From Kitasatospora sp. Root107 (GTDB lineage: Bacteria; Actinomycetota; Actinomycetes; Streptomycetales; Streptomycetaceae), in the NCBI RefSeq assembly GCF_001424875.1, contig NZ_LMCT01000012.1:273850-337849 (forward strand): a stretch of 64,000 bases of DNA. Direction: 5' to 3'. Every line of letters starts with the position of its first letter. The stretch's first letter is position 1. This document shows positions 34,363 through 44,508 of the stretch, in pieces. Position numbers and translations under genes: made by a program. Under the pieces are notes generated by a model, which had not been told where the DNA came from, searched no databases, and worked only from the letters and a program-made list of their open reading frames with translations.

Positions 34363-36381
34363 TCATGAGCCGACCGCCACCAGGACGGTGAGCACCACGA
34401 CGGCGCCGAGCAGCACGCTCAGGTAGGTCTGGGCGTTGCCGGTCTGGCTCCGGCGGACCGCCCAGCCGAGCAGGTTGGCACCGGTGCCGGTGCCCCGGAC
34501 GTAGGTCTCGACGACCTCGCGGTCCAGGAAGCGGACCAGCTGCGCGGCGGCCAGGGTCGGGCGGACGAACAGCGCGCTGTACAGCCGGTCCACGTGGAAG
34601 CCGTGCAGCGCCGGGCCGAACAGCGGCCCGAGCAGCAGCCGGCCGGGGTCGGCGAGCGGCTTGGGCAGCGCCGGGGCCAGCGTCTCGGCGGCGGGCGGGC
34701 CCGCCTGCTCCGGTACGCGCTCGGCGGCCGCGGCGGCCCGGGCGGTGACGGAGCGCCAGGCGCCGTACCCGATCAGGGCGCCGGCCACCGCGAGGCCGGT
34801 GGCGATCACGGCGGTCTCCAGGGCGGGCCGGAGCGAGCCGCCGTCCAGCAGCGCGGGCAGCCAGTCCGAGCGCAGGCCGAAGAGGCCGAAGCCCATCGTC
34901 GGGATCGCCAGCACCCAGAGCGGCCAGCGCATCGCGGGCGGCTCGGCGTGCGCCGGGTCGGCCTCGTCGATCTCGGCGGAGTACGGGGCGTCGGTGGCGG
35001 CGGTCAGGGCGACCGGCGCGCTGTGGAAGGCCAGCAGCCAGAGCCGGGCGGCGTACGCGGCGGTGAGCAGCGCGGTCAGCCCGGCGGCGACCAGCACGAT
35101 CCAGCCGGCGGCGGACGGTACGGCGGAGGCCGGGCCGAGGCCGTTGGTCAGCGCCTCGCCGGTGGCGGCGTGCTCGGCGGCGGTGAGCACCGCCTCCTTG
35201 CTGAAGAAGCCGGAGAACGGCGGCAGGCCGATCAGCGCGATCAGTGCGATGCCCATCGTCCAGTAGGCGTCCGGCACCTTCTTGCGCAGCTCGGGCATCC
35301 GGGCCATCGCGCTGAGCGAGTTGGTGTGCGCGGCATGGATGATCACACCGGCGGCCAGGAACAGCAGTGCCTTGAAGGCGCCGTGGCTGACCAGGTGGAA
35401 GACGGCGGCCTGCCGGTCACCGGCGGCCAGCGCACCCGCCATGTAGCCGAGCTGACCGACCGTCGAGTACGCCAGCACCCGCTTGAGGTCGTCCTGGGCG
35501 AGCGCGCAGAGGGCGGACCCGACCATCGTGACGGCGGCCATCACCGACAGCACCACCAGAGCGGCGCCGGAGGTCAGGAAGACCGGCAGCAGCCGGGCCA
35601 CCAGGTAGATGCCGGCCGCGACCATGGTGGCGGCGTGGATCAGCGCGGAGACCGGCGTCGGACCGGCCATCGCGTCGGGCAGCCAGGTGTGCAGCGGGAA
35701 CTGGGCGCTCTTGCCCGCGACGCCCGCGAGCAGCAGCAGCGCGGTCAGTGTCGGGTGCGAGAGCTGGCCCTCGGTGGCGGCCTTGAGCACGCCCTCGATC
35801 CGGAACGTGCCGGCGTCCGCGCCGAGCAGGAAGATGCCGATCAGGAACGGCACGTCGCCGAGCTTGGTGACCAGGAAGGCCTTGAGCGAGGCGGAGCGGG
35901 CGTCGGCGGTCTCCCAGTGATGGCCGATCAGGAAGTACGAGCAGATGCCCATCACCTCCCAGCCGACCAGCAGCACCACCAGGTCGCCCGAGTAGACGAC
36001 CAGGAACATCGCCGCCGTGAAGAGCGAGACCAGCGCCGCGTACGAGGGGTAGCGCGGGTCGTCCTTGAGGTAAGCGGTCGAGTACACCTGCACGCAGGTG
36101 GCGACCAGGCCGACCAGGACCGAGATCAGCGAGCTGAAACCGTCCAGGTGCAGGGCGAGCGAGAGCTCGGGGCCGCCGGTCGGAGCCAGCCGGGTGGCGG
36201 CGTCCAGGCTCTGGCCGGTGCCGAGCTGGAGGGCGACCACCAGCGCGAGCACCGCCGAGGCGGCCACCGGCAGGATCGCCAGCGGCCGGGTCAGGCCGGG
36301 GGCCCGCTTGCCGGAGGCCAGGGTGGCGACGGCGCCGAGTGCGGGCAGCACCGGGACCAGGACGGGGAGGGCGAGGTTCAT
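34363..36381 (-). CDS. nuoL: NADH-quinone oxidoreductase subunit L
   Basis: A 672-residue distal proton-pumping subunit with about sixteen spans and the long lateral helix at the C-terminus. Marks: [80 protein letters not shown] and [17 protein letters not shown]. The ATG overlaps the nuoK stop (ATGA). Length is slightly above the E. coli protein (613) because of a longer C-terminal region. Confidence 0.95.
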   Translation of the reverse strand: MNLALPVLVPVLPALGAVATLASGKRAPGLTRPLAILPVAASAVLALVVALQLGTGQSLDAATRLAPTGGPELSLALHLDGFSSLISVLVGLVATCVQVYSTAYLKDDPRYPSYAALVSLFTAAMFLVVYSGDLVVLLVGWEVMGICSYFLIGHHWETADARSASLKAFLVTKLGDVPFLIGIFLLGADAGTFRIEGVLKAATEGQLSHPTLTALLLLAGVAGKSAQFPLHTWLPDAMAGPTPVSALIHAATMVAAGIYLVARLLPVFLTSGAALVVLSVMAAVTMVGSALCALAQDDLKRVLAYSTVGQLGYMAGALAAGDRQAAVFHLVSHGAFKALLFLAAGVIIHAAHTNSLSAMARMPELRKKVPDAYWTMGIALIALIGLPPFSGFFSKEAVLTAAEHAATGEALTNGLGPASAVPSAAGWIVLVAAGLTALLTAAYAARLWLLAFHSAPVALTAATDAPYSAEIDEADPAHAEPPAMRWPLWVLAIPTMGFGLFGLRSDWLPALLDGGSLRPALETAVIATGLAVAGALIGYGAWRSVTARAAAAAERVPEQAGPPAAETLAPALPKPLADPGRLLLGPLFGPALHGFHVDRLYSALFVRPTLAAAQLVRFLDREVVETYVRGTGTGANLLGWAVRRSQTGNAQTYLSVLLGAVVVLTVLVAVGS

Positions 36382-36749
36382 GCGACGGCCTCTGCTGACG
36401 TGGCGTCCGACGTTTCGTCGTCTTCTGCGGGCCCGTCCTCGGCCGGGTCGCCGAGCGCGGTGAGGCGGTCGATGTCGGCGGTGCGGCGGGTGCGGAAGAC
36501 CAGCAGCACGATGGCCAGGCCGAGGCCGATCTCGGCGGCGGCCAGCGTGATGGTGAAGAGTGTGAGCGCCTGGCCGCCGTGCAGCGCGTCGCGCAGCCAG
36601 ACGTCGAAGGCGACCAGGTTGAGGTTGACGGCGTTGAGCATCAGCTCGACGGACATCAGCACCAGCACCGTGTTGCGCCGGGCGAGCACGCCGTAGACGC
36701 CGATCGCGAAGAGCAGAGCGGCCAGGACGGCGGGGTAGGCCAGATGCAT
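36378..36749 (-). CDS. nuoK: NADH-quinone oxidoreductase subunit K
   Basis: A 123-residue three-span subunit. It carries the two conserved membrane Glu residues, in [19 protein letters not shown] and [20 protein letters not shown], which belong to the proton path. A 20-residue acidic tail ([15 protein letters not shown]) extends beyond the usual end near residue 100. It overlaps nuoL by 4 nt. Confidence 0.94.
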   Translation of the reverse strand: MHLAYPAVLAALLFAIGVYGVLARRNTVLVLMSVELMLNAVNLNLVAFDVWLRDALHGGQALTLFTITLAAAEIGLGLAIVLLVFRTRRTADIDRLTALGDPAEDGPAEDDETSDATSAEAVA

Positions 36750-36751
36750 CG

Positions 36752-37384
36752 TCAGCTCTCCTTGCCGCTACTGGTGCCGACCGGCTTGCCGGCCCGCAGC
36801 TTGCCCGGGCGCGGCCTGGGCTTCTTGCCCTCGTCGTCCCGGCGGGACAGCACGATCGCGCCGACCAGCGCGGCCAGCAGCAGCACGGAGAGCGCCTCGA
36901 ACGGCAGCACCCAGTGCCGGAACAGGTACTCGCCGGTGGCCTTGGCGCTGCCCGCACCCGCACCCAGGTCGATCCAGGAGGTGCGGAACGCGTCCACCAC
37001 CAGGGTCACCAGGGTGCCGGCGGTGGCCAGGCCGACGGCGAGCGCGGCCCACCGGTTGCCGGAGTCGGCGTCCGGGGAGCGGCCGATCGGGGCCTTGGTG
37101 AGCATCAGGCCGAACAGCACCAGCACGACCACCGAGCCGAGGTAGATCAGCACCTGCACCCAGGCGATGAACTCGGCGGTGAGCAGCAGGAACTCCACCG
37201 CCAGGCCGCCGAGCGCGACCACCAGCCAGAGCGCGGCGTGCACCAGCTGCCTGGTGGTCACGGTGACCAGCGCAGCGCCCAGCACGGCGACGCCGACCAG
37301 CAGGAAGACGATCTCCACCCCGGTCGGGGAGAGGAAGGAACGGGCGGCCGGCTCCAACGGGCCGGCGGCGGCCAGCAGGCTCAC
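36752..37384 (-). CDS. nuoJ: NADH-quinone oxidoreductase subunit J
   Basis: A 210-residue five-span subunit. Its third helix ([29 protein letters not shown]) includes the conserved VQxLIYxGAxxVL-type segment that acts as the hinge between quinone reduction and proton pumping. A basic C-terminal tail ([16 protein letters not shown]) follows the last span. The GTG start overlaps the nuoI stop; nuoK starts 2 nt after its stop. Confidence 0.94.
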   Translation of the reverse strand: MSLLAAAGPLEPAARSFLSPTGVEIVFLLVGVAVLGAALVTVTTRQLVHAALWLVVALGGLAVEFLLLTAEFIAWVQVLIYLGSVVVLVLFGLMLTKAPIGRSPDADSGNRWAALAVGLATAGTLVTLVVDAFRTSWIDLGAGAGSAKATGEYLFRHWVLPFEALSVLLLAALVGAIVLSRRDDEGKKPRPRPGKLRAGKPVGTSSGKES

Positions 37385-37932
37385 GACTCGTCACCCGCCT
37401 TCGCGGCCGCGGCGGCGGCGTGCGCCTTGTCGGCGGCCTTGCGGGCCATCGCGATCTCCTTGGGCTCCTCGGCCGCCGGGTCGAGCGCGGGCGGTGCGGG
37501 CACCGTCCACATCCACTCCCGGAGCCGGTCCCGCTCGTGGGTCAGCTCCAGGATGTCGGTCTCGGCGTACTCGAACTCCGGGGACCAGAACAGCGCGTCG
37601 AACGGGCAGACCTCGATGCAGATCCCGCAGTACATGCAGAGCGAGAAGTCGATCGCGAACCGGTCCAGCACGTTGCGGGTCCGGGCCCGGGCGTTCGGGT
37701 CGACGGCGGGCAGCGTCTCCTTGTGGGAGTCGATGTAGATGCACCAGTCCGGGCACTCCCGGGCGCAGAGCATGCAGACCGTGCAGTTCTCCTCCAGCAG
37801 CGCGATCACGCCCCGGGTACGCGGGGCGAGGTCGGGCTGCACCTCGGGGTACTGCGCGGTGACCGTCTTCTTGGTCATGGTGCGGAGCGTGACGGCCAGG
37901 CCCTTGGCGAGGCCGCTGCCGGGGAGCTTCAT
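37381..37932 (-). CDS. nuoI: NADH-quinone oxidoreductase subunit I (two 4Fe-4S ferredoxin-like)
   Basis: A 183-residue peripheral subunit carrying clusters N6a and N6b. The two cysteine motifs are complete: [18 protein letters not shown] and [19 protein letters not shown]. The Ala/Lys-rich tail ([19 protein letters not shown]) is unusual but common in this second Streptomyces copy. It begins at an ATG overlapping the nuoH stop. Since nuoE, F and G are absent, electrons would have to enter here or through another docking protein. Confidence 0.95.
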   Translation of the reverse strand: MKLPGSGLAKGLAVTLRTMTKKTVTAQYPEVQPDLAPRTRGVIALLEENCTVCMLCARECPDWCIYIDSHKETLPAVDPNARARTRNVLDRFAIDFSLCMYCGICIEVCPFDALFWSPEFEYAETDILELTHERDRLREWMWTVPAPPALDPAAEEPKEIAMARKAADKAHAAAAAAKAGDES

Positions 37933-38891
37933 GAAGTGATCGCCACCTTGACGATGCCGGTGAGGGCGAGCTGGGCCAGGGCGAGCGGGATCAGCGTGGT
38001 CCAGGCGAACCGCATCAGCTGGTCCTCTCGGAGCCGGGGGAAGGTGACCCGGAGCCAGATCACCACCAGGGCGAGCGCGAAGGTCTTCAGGATCGTCCAG
38101 AGCCAGCCGAGCTGGTCGGGCAGCGGGCCGTGCCAGCCGCCCAGGAAGAGCACCGTGGTGAGCGCGGAGATCACCAGGATGCCCACGTACTCGGAGAGCA
38201 GGAAGAACGCGAAGCGGATACCGGTGTACTCGGTGTACGCGCCGAAGATGATCTCGGAGTCGGCCACCGGCATGTCGAACGGCGGACGTTGCAGCTCGGC
38301 CAGCCCCGCCACGAAGAACACGAAGGCGCCGACGATCTGCCACGGCACCCACCACCACTCGAACTGCTCCAGGATGCCGGGCAGCGAGAGGGTGCCGGCC
38401 GCCATCGCCACCGAGGCGGCGGCCAGCAGCATCGGCAGCTCGTACGCCATCAGCTGGGCGGCCGTGCGCAGACCGCCGAGCAGCGAGAACTTGTTGGCCG
38501 AGGCCCAGCCCGCCATCAGCGAGCCGAGCACCCCGATACCCATCACGGCGAGCACGAAGAAGATCCCCGCGTCGACCGCCTGCCCGACGAAGCCGCCGGG
38601 CCCGACCGGAATCACCAGCAGCACCACCAGGTACGGCAGCAGCGCGACGGCGGGCGCCAGTTGGAAGACCCGGCGGTCGGCGTCGGCCGGGACGATGTCC
38701 TCCTTCTGGACGAACTTCACGCCGTCGGCCACCAGTTGGGCCCAGCCGTGGAAGCCGCCCGCGTACATCGGGCCGAGCCGGCCCTGCATGTGCGCCATCA
38801 CCTTGTGCTCGGTCTGGCCGATCACCAGCGGGAACACCAGGAAGACCATCAGCACCGCGACGCAGCGCAGCAGCATTTCGAGGAAGGTCAT
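37929..38891 (-). CDS. nuoH: NADH-quinone oxidoreductase subunit H
   Basis: A 320-residue eight-span subunit that forms much of the quinone chamber. Marks: [37 protein letters not shown] (which in active complexes contacts NuoD and NuoB), [31 protein letters not shown], and [27 protein letters not shown]. The quinone-site loops look intact. It overlaps nuoC and nuoI by 4 nt each. Confidence 0.95.
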   Translation of the reverse strand: MTFLEMLLRCVAVLMVFLVFPLVIGQTEHKVMAHMQGRLGPMYAGGFHGWAQLVADGVKFVQKEDIVPADADRRVFQLAPAVALLPYLVVLLVIPVGPGGFVGQAVDAGIFFVLAVMGIGVLGSLMAGWASANKFSLLGGLRTAAQLMAYELPMLLAAASVAMAAGTLSLPGILEQFEWWWVPWQIVGAFVFFVAGLAELQRPPFDMPVADSEIIFGAYTEYTGIRFAFFLLSEYVGILVISALTTVLFLGGWHGPLPDQLGWLWTILKTFALALVVIWLRVTFPRLREDQLMRFAWTTLIPLALAQLALTGIVKVAITS

Positions 38892-39805
38892 GCGCTGTCT
38901 CCGTCCTTCGGCTCGGGCTCCGTGGACACGGGGGGTACCGCCGGGGCGCCCGGGCCACCACTCACGGGCGGGGCGGGCGGGGCGGGCGGAGTCGACGGTT
39001 CGTCAGCGGTCGCCGGGACCGGGTTGTGCCACGGCGCGTCCGAGGACTGGGTGCGCGCCGGGCGCGGGCGCTCGGGCGCGGGCGGGGTGCCTTCGCTCTG
39101 GCTGACCGAGCCGTCGCTGATGCTGCGGGTACGGCGCGGACGGGGTGCGGCCTCAGCGCCTGCCGCGCCCTCCGCAGCCGGCCCTGCGGCGGCCGCGCGG
39201 GGCGTACGGGCGGCGCGCGCCGGGCGCTCGGCGATCGGGGGGAGGGTGCCCTTGAGCGGACCCCACTCGTTCGGGTCGGGCACACCGGCCGGCTGCATCT
39301 TGCGGCGGGCCGGGCCTTCGCTCTCGCTCTCGCCGGGCTCCTTGGCGCCGGGCCAGGCCTTGGCGACCCGGGCCGCGAGCACGAACTCCTTGCGCAGCGG
39401 GTGGCCCTCGAAGCCGTCCGGCAGCAGCAGGGTGACCAGGTGCGGGTGGCCGGTGAAGTCGATGCCGAACATCTCGGCGGTCTCCCGCTCGTGCCAGCCG
39501 GCCCCGGCGTAGACGCCGACGGCGGTCGGCAGCGCGGCGGCGGCGCGGGCGACCCTGGTGCGGATCAGCAGGTGGCGCACCGGGCCCGACCCGGCATCGG
39601 CCAGGTGCGCGGCGACCGAGAAGCCGTCGGCCAGCTCGTCGACGGCGCTCAGCCAGTCGAAGTACGTGAGGCCCAGGGTGTCCCGGGCGGCGGTGAGCGC
39701 CTCGATCCAGTGCTCGGCGGGCACGTCCACGGTGAGCAGGTCGTACGCCTCGGCGGCGGTGGCCCACTCGCCGATCGCCTCGGCGGTGGTCTGGGGGTCG
39801 GTCAC
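38888..39805 (-). CDS. nuoC: NADH-quinone oxidoreductase subunit C with long Pro/Ala tail
   Basis: A 305-residue protein. Residues about 20-165 are the 30-kDa subunit domain ([62 protein letters not shown]). The remaining 140 residues are low-complexity ([20 protein letters not shown]) with charged patches. No part resembles NuoD, so this is not a NuoCD fusion. The start is a GTG overlapping the nuoB stop. The tail is where nuoD would normally follow and may be disordered or a partner-binding segment. Confidence 0.92.
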   Translation of the reverse strand: MTDPQTTAEAIGEWATAAEAYDLLTVDVPAEHWIEALTAARDTLGLTYFDWLSAVDELADGFSVAAHLADAGSGPVRHLLIRTRVARAAAALPTAVGVYAGAGWHERETAEMFGIDFTGHPHLVTLLLPDGFEGHPLRKEFVLAARVAKAWPGAKEPGESESEGPARRKMQPAGVPDPNEWGPLKGTLPPIAERPARAARTPRAAAAGPAAEGAAGAEAAPRPRRTRSISDGSVSQSEGTPPAPERPRPARTQSSDAPWHNPVPATADEPSTPPAPPAPPVSGGPGAPAVPPVSTEPEPKDGDSA

Positions 39806-40422
39806 TTCTGGTCAGCCTCCGGCCCGGCCACCAGCGGTCGGCGCAGCGCGGCGGCGGGCGCCGCGTACCGCTGCGGCAGCGACTCGGCCGCGATCTTCTC
39901 CTGCAGCTTGAGGATGCCCTGGAGCAGCGCCTCGGGACGGGGCGGGCAGCCGGGCACGTAGACGTCGACCGGGATGATCTGGTCGACGCCCTTCGTGACG
40001 GAGTACGAATCCCAGTACGGACCACCGGAGTTGGCGCAGGCGCCGAAGGAGATCACGTACTTGGGCTCGGGCATCTGCTCGTACAGCCGCTTCACGGCGG
40101 GCGCCATCTTGTCCGTCACGGTGCCCGAGACGATCATCAGGTCGGCCTGCCGGGGGCCCGGTGCGAACGGGATCACGCCCATCCGGATGAAGTCGTGCTT
40201 GGCCATCGAGGCGGCGATGAACTCGATCGCGCAGCAGGCCAGCCCGAAGTTGAAGCACCAGAGGCTGTACCGGCGGCCCCAGTTGAGCACCACCTTGACC
40301 GGGTCCGGCGCCAGCCGGGCCAGCGGGCCGAGCCGGGCGGGCTCCACCGCACCGGGGTTGGCCGGGTCGGGGATGCCCAGCGGGATCGGGCCCCCGGCAC
40401 CGTGCGAGTGCGTCACGTCCAT
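39802..40422 (-). CDS. nuoB: NADH-quinone oxidoreductase subunit B (cluster N2)
   Basis: A 206-residue subunit that binds the terminal 4Fe-4S cluster N2. All four ligands are present: the adjacent pair in GLACCAIEF, one in [12 protein letters not shown], and one in [26 protein letters not shown] and [27 protein letters not shown] are typical. It starts at ATG 40422 within the end of nuoA (10-nt overlap). The intact cluster site suggests a working redox protein although nuoD is absent from the operon. Confidence 0.95.
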   Translation of the reverse strand: MDVTHSHGAGGPIPLGIPDPANPGAVEPARLGPLARLAPDPVKVVLNWGRRYSLWCFNFGLACCAIEFIAASMAKHDFIRMGVIPFAPGPRQADLMIVSGTVTDKMAPAVKRLYEQMPEPKYVISFGACANSGGPYWDSYSVTKGVDQIIPVDVYVPGCPPRPEALLQGILKLQEKIAAESLPQRYAAPAAALRRPLVAGPEADQK

Positions 40423-40820
40423 TCCAGAACGCCCTTCTTCCAGGCGTAGAGCAGCCCGACCGCGAGGAAGCCGATGAAGACGAACATCTCCACCAGCGTG
40501 GCCATCCCGAACCCGGCGGCGGCGAAGACGGTCGCCCACGGGAAGAGGTAGATCGCGTCGACCGCGAAGATCACGTAGAGGAAGGCGTAGACGTAGTACC
40601 GGATCTGGGTGTGCGCCCAGCCCTCACCGACCGGGTCCACGCCGCACTCGTAGGCGAGCAGCTTCTCCGGCGAGTGCACCACCGGCCGGAGCAGGCGGTT
40701 GGCGGTGAAGGACACCGCGATGAACAGCACTCCGACGACCGCGAGCAGGCCCACCGCCGCGTACGCGTCGAAGTAGCCACCACCCACGGCAGGGTCGGCC
40801 ACGGCCGACTGCCCCTCCAT
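40413..40820 (-). CDS. nuoA: NADH-quinone oxidoreductase subunit A
   Basis: A 135-residue three-span subunit. Marks: [44 protein letters not shown] (the conserved ECG loop and the Glu/Asp helix). I chose the ATG at 40820, preceded by GGGAGG, over the ATG at 40856. It is the first gene of the operon; the promoter should lie in 40821-41034, shared with the divergent histidine kinase. Confidence 0.94.
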   Translation of the reverse strand: MEGQSAVADPAVGGGYFDAYAAVGLLAVVGVLFIAVSFTANRLLRPVVHSPEKLLAYECGVDPVGEGWAHTQIRYYVYAFLYVIFAVDAIYLFPWATVFAAAGFGMATLVEMFVFIGFLAVGLLYAWKKGVLEWT

Positions 40821-41034
40821 GCGTTCGCCTCCCGGTGCACCGCTGATCTCACACATCCGAAACCGTCAAGGCGTGAGTCTAAGTGCAGCGCCCTGCTCCC
40901 CTTACCCCCTGCCCGACCCGTAAGACACACCGCGGTGGGGATATCCCCACCCCCGGAATGCCAACTGCCCCCATGGTCCCGGCCCGTCCCCAACCGCGAT
41001 GCTGGTCACAGAGGTTCTACGAGAGGCTTGGTGC

Positions 41035-42198
41035 ATGATGCAGGAGACCCCGGACCGTCCCCCGCTCTACGGGGCGAAGCTCTGGCGCCAGGTACAGCAC
41101 CTACTGCTCAATCTGCCGCTCGGGGTGGTCGGATTCACCTTCACGGTCACGCTGTTGAGCGTGGGGCTCGCGCTCGCCGTGACGGTGGTCGGCCTGCCGC
41201 TGCTGGCTGCGGGGCTGACCGGCTGCCGCCGGTTCGGCCAGTTCGCCCGCCACCGCTGCGCGCTGGCGCTGGATCTGGAGATGACCGAGGCGCCGCCGGT
41301 CCTGGCCACTCGTCCGGGTCTCGCCGCCCGGGTCTCGGCGGCTCTGACGGATGCGCTGGGCTGGCGCTCGGCGCTGTACGCGGTGCTGCTGCTGCCCTGG
41401 GGAATCATCAGTTTCACCCTCACCGTGGTGCTGGTGCTGATCGGCTGGCCCCTGCTGCCGTGGGCGGCCCGCTTCCTGTCCACCGTGGACCGGATGCTGG
41501 TGGACAGCCTGCTCAGCCCGAACCCGCTCTCCGAGCGGGTCCGCGAGCTGGAGGATGACCGGGGTGCGGTGGTCGACACCGCCGCCGCCGACCTGCGCCG
41601 GATCGAGCGCGACCTCCACGACGGCGCCCAGGCCCGACTGGTGGCCCTGGCGATGGATCTCGGTCTCGCCAAGGAGAAGCTCACCGAGATCTCCGACCCC
41701 CGGAGCGTCGAGGCGGCCGCCGAGATGGTCGGCGCCGCGCACGGCGAGGTGAAGCTGGCCCTGCAGGAGCTGCGCGACCTGGCCCGGGGCATCCACCCGG
41801 CCGTCCTGACGGACCGTGGGCTGGACGGCGCCCTCTCCGCGATCGCCGCCCGCTGCACCGTCCCCGGCGGCGTCACCGTGAAGGTCGACCTGCCGGGCCG
41901 GCCCGACTCGGCCGTCGAGGGCATCGCCTACTTCACCGTCAGCGAGCTGCTCACCAACATCTCCAAGCACGCCGGGGCCAGGTCCGCCTCGGTGGAGGTC
42001 TGGCAGGCCCCCGACCGCCTGATGCTCCAGGTCAAGGACGACGGCAAGGGCGGCGCGGCCTCCTACCCCGGCAGCGGCCTGGCGGGTCTCACCGAACGGA
42101 TCGGCGCGGTGGACGGCCTGCTGCTGGTCGACAGCCCGGCCGGCGGCCCGACCTCGGTCACCGTCGAGCTCCCCTGGCGGACCCGGGTGGCCCGCTGA
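41035..42198 (+). CDS. Orphan sensor histidine kinase (HisKA_3 type)
   Basis: A 387-residue membrane kinase. A Streptomyces sensor domain with four hydrophobic segments (LGVVGFTFTVTLLSVGLALAVTVVGLPLL; ALYAVLLLPWGIISFTLTVVLVLIGWPLLPW) is followed by the phosphoacceptor helix LRRIERDLHDGAQARLVALAMDLGL. The ATPase domain has VSELLTNISKHAGAR and VKDDGKGGAASYPGSGLAGLTERI. The start ATG follows GAGAGG. No response regulator gene is adjacent, since galE is the next gene and is convergent. It is divergent from the nuo operon. Confidence 0.92.
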   Translation: MMQETPDRPPLYGAKLWRQVQHLLLNLPLGVVGFTFTVTLLSVGLALAVTVVGLPLLAAGLTGCRRFGQFARHRCALALDLEMTEAPPVLATRPGLAARVSAALTDALGWRSALYAVLLLPWGIISFTLTVVLVLIGWPLLPWAARFLSTVDRMLVDSLLSPNPLSERVRELEDDRGAVVDTAAADLRRIERDLHDGAQARLVALAMDLGLAKEKLTEISDPRSVEAAAEMVGAAHGEVKLALQELRDLARGIHPAVLTDRGLDGALSAIAARCTVPGGVTVKVDLPGRPDSAVEGIAYFTVSELLTNISKHAGARSASVEVWQAPDRLMLQVKDDGKGGAASYPGSGLAGLTERIGAVDGLLLVDSPAGGPTSVTVELPWRTRVAR

Positions 42199-42205
42199 CG
42201 GGTGG

Positions 42206-43171
42206 TCAGTGCCTGAGCTGCCAGGCGGCCCAGGCGGAGCTGACCATGGAGTCGATGTCGTGCTCGGCCTTCCAGCCGAGCTCACGGTGGATCAGCTCGG
42301 CGGAGGCGACCACCCGGGCCGGGTCGCCGGGGCGACGGGGGGCAACCTGGGGGGCGACCGGGTTGCCGCTGATCCGGGCGATGACGGCCAGCATCTCGGC
42401 GACCGAGACACCCTCGCCACGGCCGATGTTCAGGGTCAGCGAGATCGGCTCGGCGGCGGCGTTCAGTCGGCGCACCGCGGCGACGTGGGCCGAGGCGATG
42501 TCGGCGACGTGGATGTAGTCGCGGACGCAGGTGCCGTCGGGGGTGGCGTAGTCGTCGCCGAAGATCAGCGGGGCCTGACCGTCGGTCAGCCGCTGGAAGG
42601 CCATCGGGACCAGGTTGGAGACACCGTCGTCGCCCAGCTCGGGAGCGGCGGCCCCGGCGACGTTGAAGTACCGCAGTGCGACGGTGGACAGCCCGTACGC
42701 CTTGGCCGCGGCCTGGATCAGCCACTCGCCGACCAGCTTGGTCTCGCCGTACGGGTTGATCGGTGCGCAGGGCGTCGACTCGGTGACCAGGTCGACGTCC
42801 GGCGTGCCGTAGACGGCGGCGGAGGAGGAGTACAGGACCTTGCGGACACCGCCCGCGACGGCGGCCTCCAGCACGTTCTGCAGCCCGGTCAGGTTCTCCC
42901 GGTAGTAGAGCAGGGGCTCCGCGACCGATTCGGCGACCTGCTTCTTGGCGGCGATGTGCAGCACGCCGGTGACGCCGTGGCCCTTGATGACCGCGTCCAG
43001 GTCCGCTCGGTCGAGGGTGGATCCCTGCACCAGTGGCACCCCGGCGGGGATCCGGTCGGCCGAACCGCTGCTGAGATCGTCCAGCACCACCACGCGTTCA
43101 CCCGCTTCGGCGAGCTGGTGCACCACATGTCGGCCGATGTAGCCGGCTCCGCCGGTGATCAACCACGTCAT
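42206..43171 (-). CDS. galE: UDP-glucose 4-epimerase
   Basis: A 321-residue short-chain dehydrogenase fold enzyme that interconverts UDP-glucose and UDP-galactose. NAD-binding ITGGAGYIGRHVVHQL is at the N-terminus. The catalytic Ser/Thr region LYSSSAAVYG and the YxxxK motif NPYGETKLVGE follow, then LRYFNVAGA and CVRDYIHVADIASAH. It provides sugars for surface polymers or galactose use. No other gal gene is adjacent. Confidence 0.93.
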   Translation of the reverse strand: MTWLITGGAGYIGRHVVHQLAEAGERVVVLDDLSSGSADRIPAGVPLVQGSTLDRADLDAVIKGHGVTGVLHIAAKKQVAESVAEPLLYYRENLTGLQNVLEAAVAGGVRKVLYSSSAAVYGTPDVDLVTESTPCAPINPYGETKLVGEWLIQAAAKAYGLSTVALRYFNVAGAAAPELGDDGVSNLVPMAFQRLTDGQAPLIFGDDYATPDGTCVRDYIHVADIASAHVAAVRRLNAAAEPISLTLNIGRGEGVSVAEMLAVIARISGNPVAPQVAPRRPGDPARVVASAELIHRELGWKAEHDIDSMVSSAWAAWQLRH

Positions 43172-43313
43172 GCCCCGGATACTACCTTGCCGCCACCGGG
43201 GTGGACCGGACGAGAACAGCCCCGGACGTGACGGCGCGTCGATTCTGCCGAATCGGACATATCGGTGCAATGCTGCCCAATGCTGTCCGCGTACGGAACC
43301 GGAGGACGTCCAG

Positions 43314-44420
43314 GTGCACCCCAAGAAGGAACCCACCCGCCCGATCCCGGCGGGTCCGCGACCGACCGGGCCCCGCCTGCTGCTCTCCGGGTCTGCCCTG
43401 GTGCTGGCCGCCGCCCTGGTGAGCGGCTGCAGCAGCAGTGGTTCCTCCTCCTCGGCCGGTGCATCCGGCAGCCCCTCGACCCCGGCACCGTCCAGCGGCA
43501 ACCAGCTCCAGGACGACTACCAGAAGGTGATCGCCAACGTGCTGCCCTCGGTGGTGCAGATCACCACCGCCAGTGGGCTGGGGTCGGGCATCGTCTACGA
43601 CACCAAGGGCAACATCATCACCAACGCCCACGTGGTCGGCAGCGCCAAGACCTTCACCGTCACGCTGGCCAACAGCAGCAAGGCCCTCGCGGCCACGCTG
43701 GTCGGCAGCTACCCCGAGTCCGACCTCGCGGTGATCAAGCTCGACAGCCCGCCGAGCGGGCTCAAGCCAGCCGCCTTCGGCGACTCCGGCAAGGTCGAGG
43801 TCGGCCAGATCACGCTGGCCATGGGCAGCCCGCTCGGGCTCTCCTCCAGCGTCACCCAGGGCATCGTCTCGGCCACCGGCCGGACCGTCTCCGAGCCCAA
43901 GGGCGGCGACTCACCGGGTGCCACCATCGGCAACATGGTGCAGACCTCGGCCGCGATCAACCCGGGCAACAGCGGCGGCGCGCTGGTCAACCTCTCCAGC
44001 CAGGTGATCGGCATCAACACCCTGGCCGCCACCGACCCGGACATGAACGGCAGCGCAGCCCCCGGCATCGGCTTCGCCATCCCGTCCGCCACCATCACCA
44101 ACATCGCCGATCAGCTGATCAAGGACGGCAAGGTCACCAACTCCGGCCGGGCCGCGCTCGGCATCACCGCCCGGACCTACTTCGACGCCGACTACCAGCC
44201 CGCGGGCGCGGTGGTCGTGGGGGTCACCGCGGGCGGCCCGGCCGCCGACGCGGGCCTCCAGCCCGGCGACGTGATCACCAAGATCGGCGACACCACCATC
44301 ACCAACCTGAACGGTCTGACCACCGCGCTGGCCGCGCTCCAGCCCGGCGCCAAGGTCACCGTCACCTACCAGCGCGACGGCGCCACCAAGACCGCCGAGG
44401 TGACCCTCGGCAGTCTCTGA
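43314..44420 (+). CDS. HtrA-like S1C serine protease, lipoprotein, with PDZ domain
   Basis: A 368-residue exported protease. The signal peptide ends in a lipobox (ALVSGC, Cys39), then a Ser/Ala linker. The trypsin-like domain has the triad His in NIITNAHVVG, Asp in YPESDLAVIKL and Ser in INPGNSGGALVNL. A C-terminal PDZ domain follows (GAVVVGVTAGGPAADAGLQPGDVITKIG). It should degrade or refold damaged proteins at the cell surface. The GTG start at 43314 follows GGAGG at 43301-43305. Confidence 0.93.
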   Translation: MHPKKEPTRPIPAGPRPTGPRLLLSGSALVLAAALVSGCSSSGSSSSAGASGSPSTPAPSSGNQLQDDYQKVIANVLPSVVQITTASGLGSGIVYDTKGNIITNAHVVGSAKTFTVTLANSSKALAATLVGSYPESDLAVIKLDSPPSGLKPAAFGDSGKVEVGQITLAMGSPLGLSSSVTQGIVSATGRTVSEPKGGDSPGATIGNMVQTSAAINPGNSGGALVNLSSQVIGINTLAATDPDMNGSAAPGIGFAIPSATITNIADQLIKDGKVTNSGRAALGITARTYFDADYQPAGAVVVGVTAGGPAADAGLQPGDVITKIGDTTITNLNGLTTALAALQPGAKVTVTYQRDGATKTAEVTLGSL

Positions 44421-44431
44421 CCCACCGACAG

Positions 44432-44485
44432 CCGGGCCCGGCAGGCCACCCACCGCGCAAGGGGGGTACGGCCTGCCGGGCCCGG
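44432..44485. terminator. Bidirectional terminator hairpin
   Basis: Perfect 16-bp GC-rich arms (44432-44447 and 44470-44485) with a 22-nt loop, between the convergent protease and kinase-PQQ genes. Confidence 0.7.
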
Positions 44486-44508
44486 TCCTACCCGGCGACC
44501 CGCTTCGA

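Noticed and set aside
36382..36963. Upstream extension of the nuoL frame
   Set aside because: It overlaps nuoK and nuoJ in another frame and shows no NuoL-like sequence; the ATG at 36381 overlaps the nuoK stop as expected.
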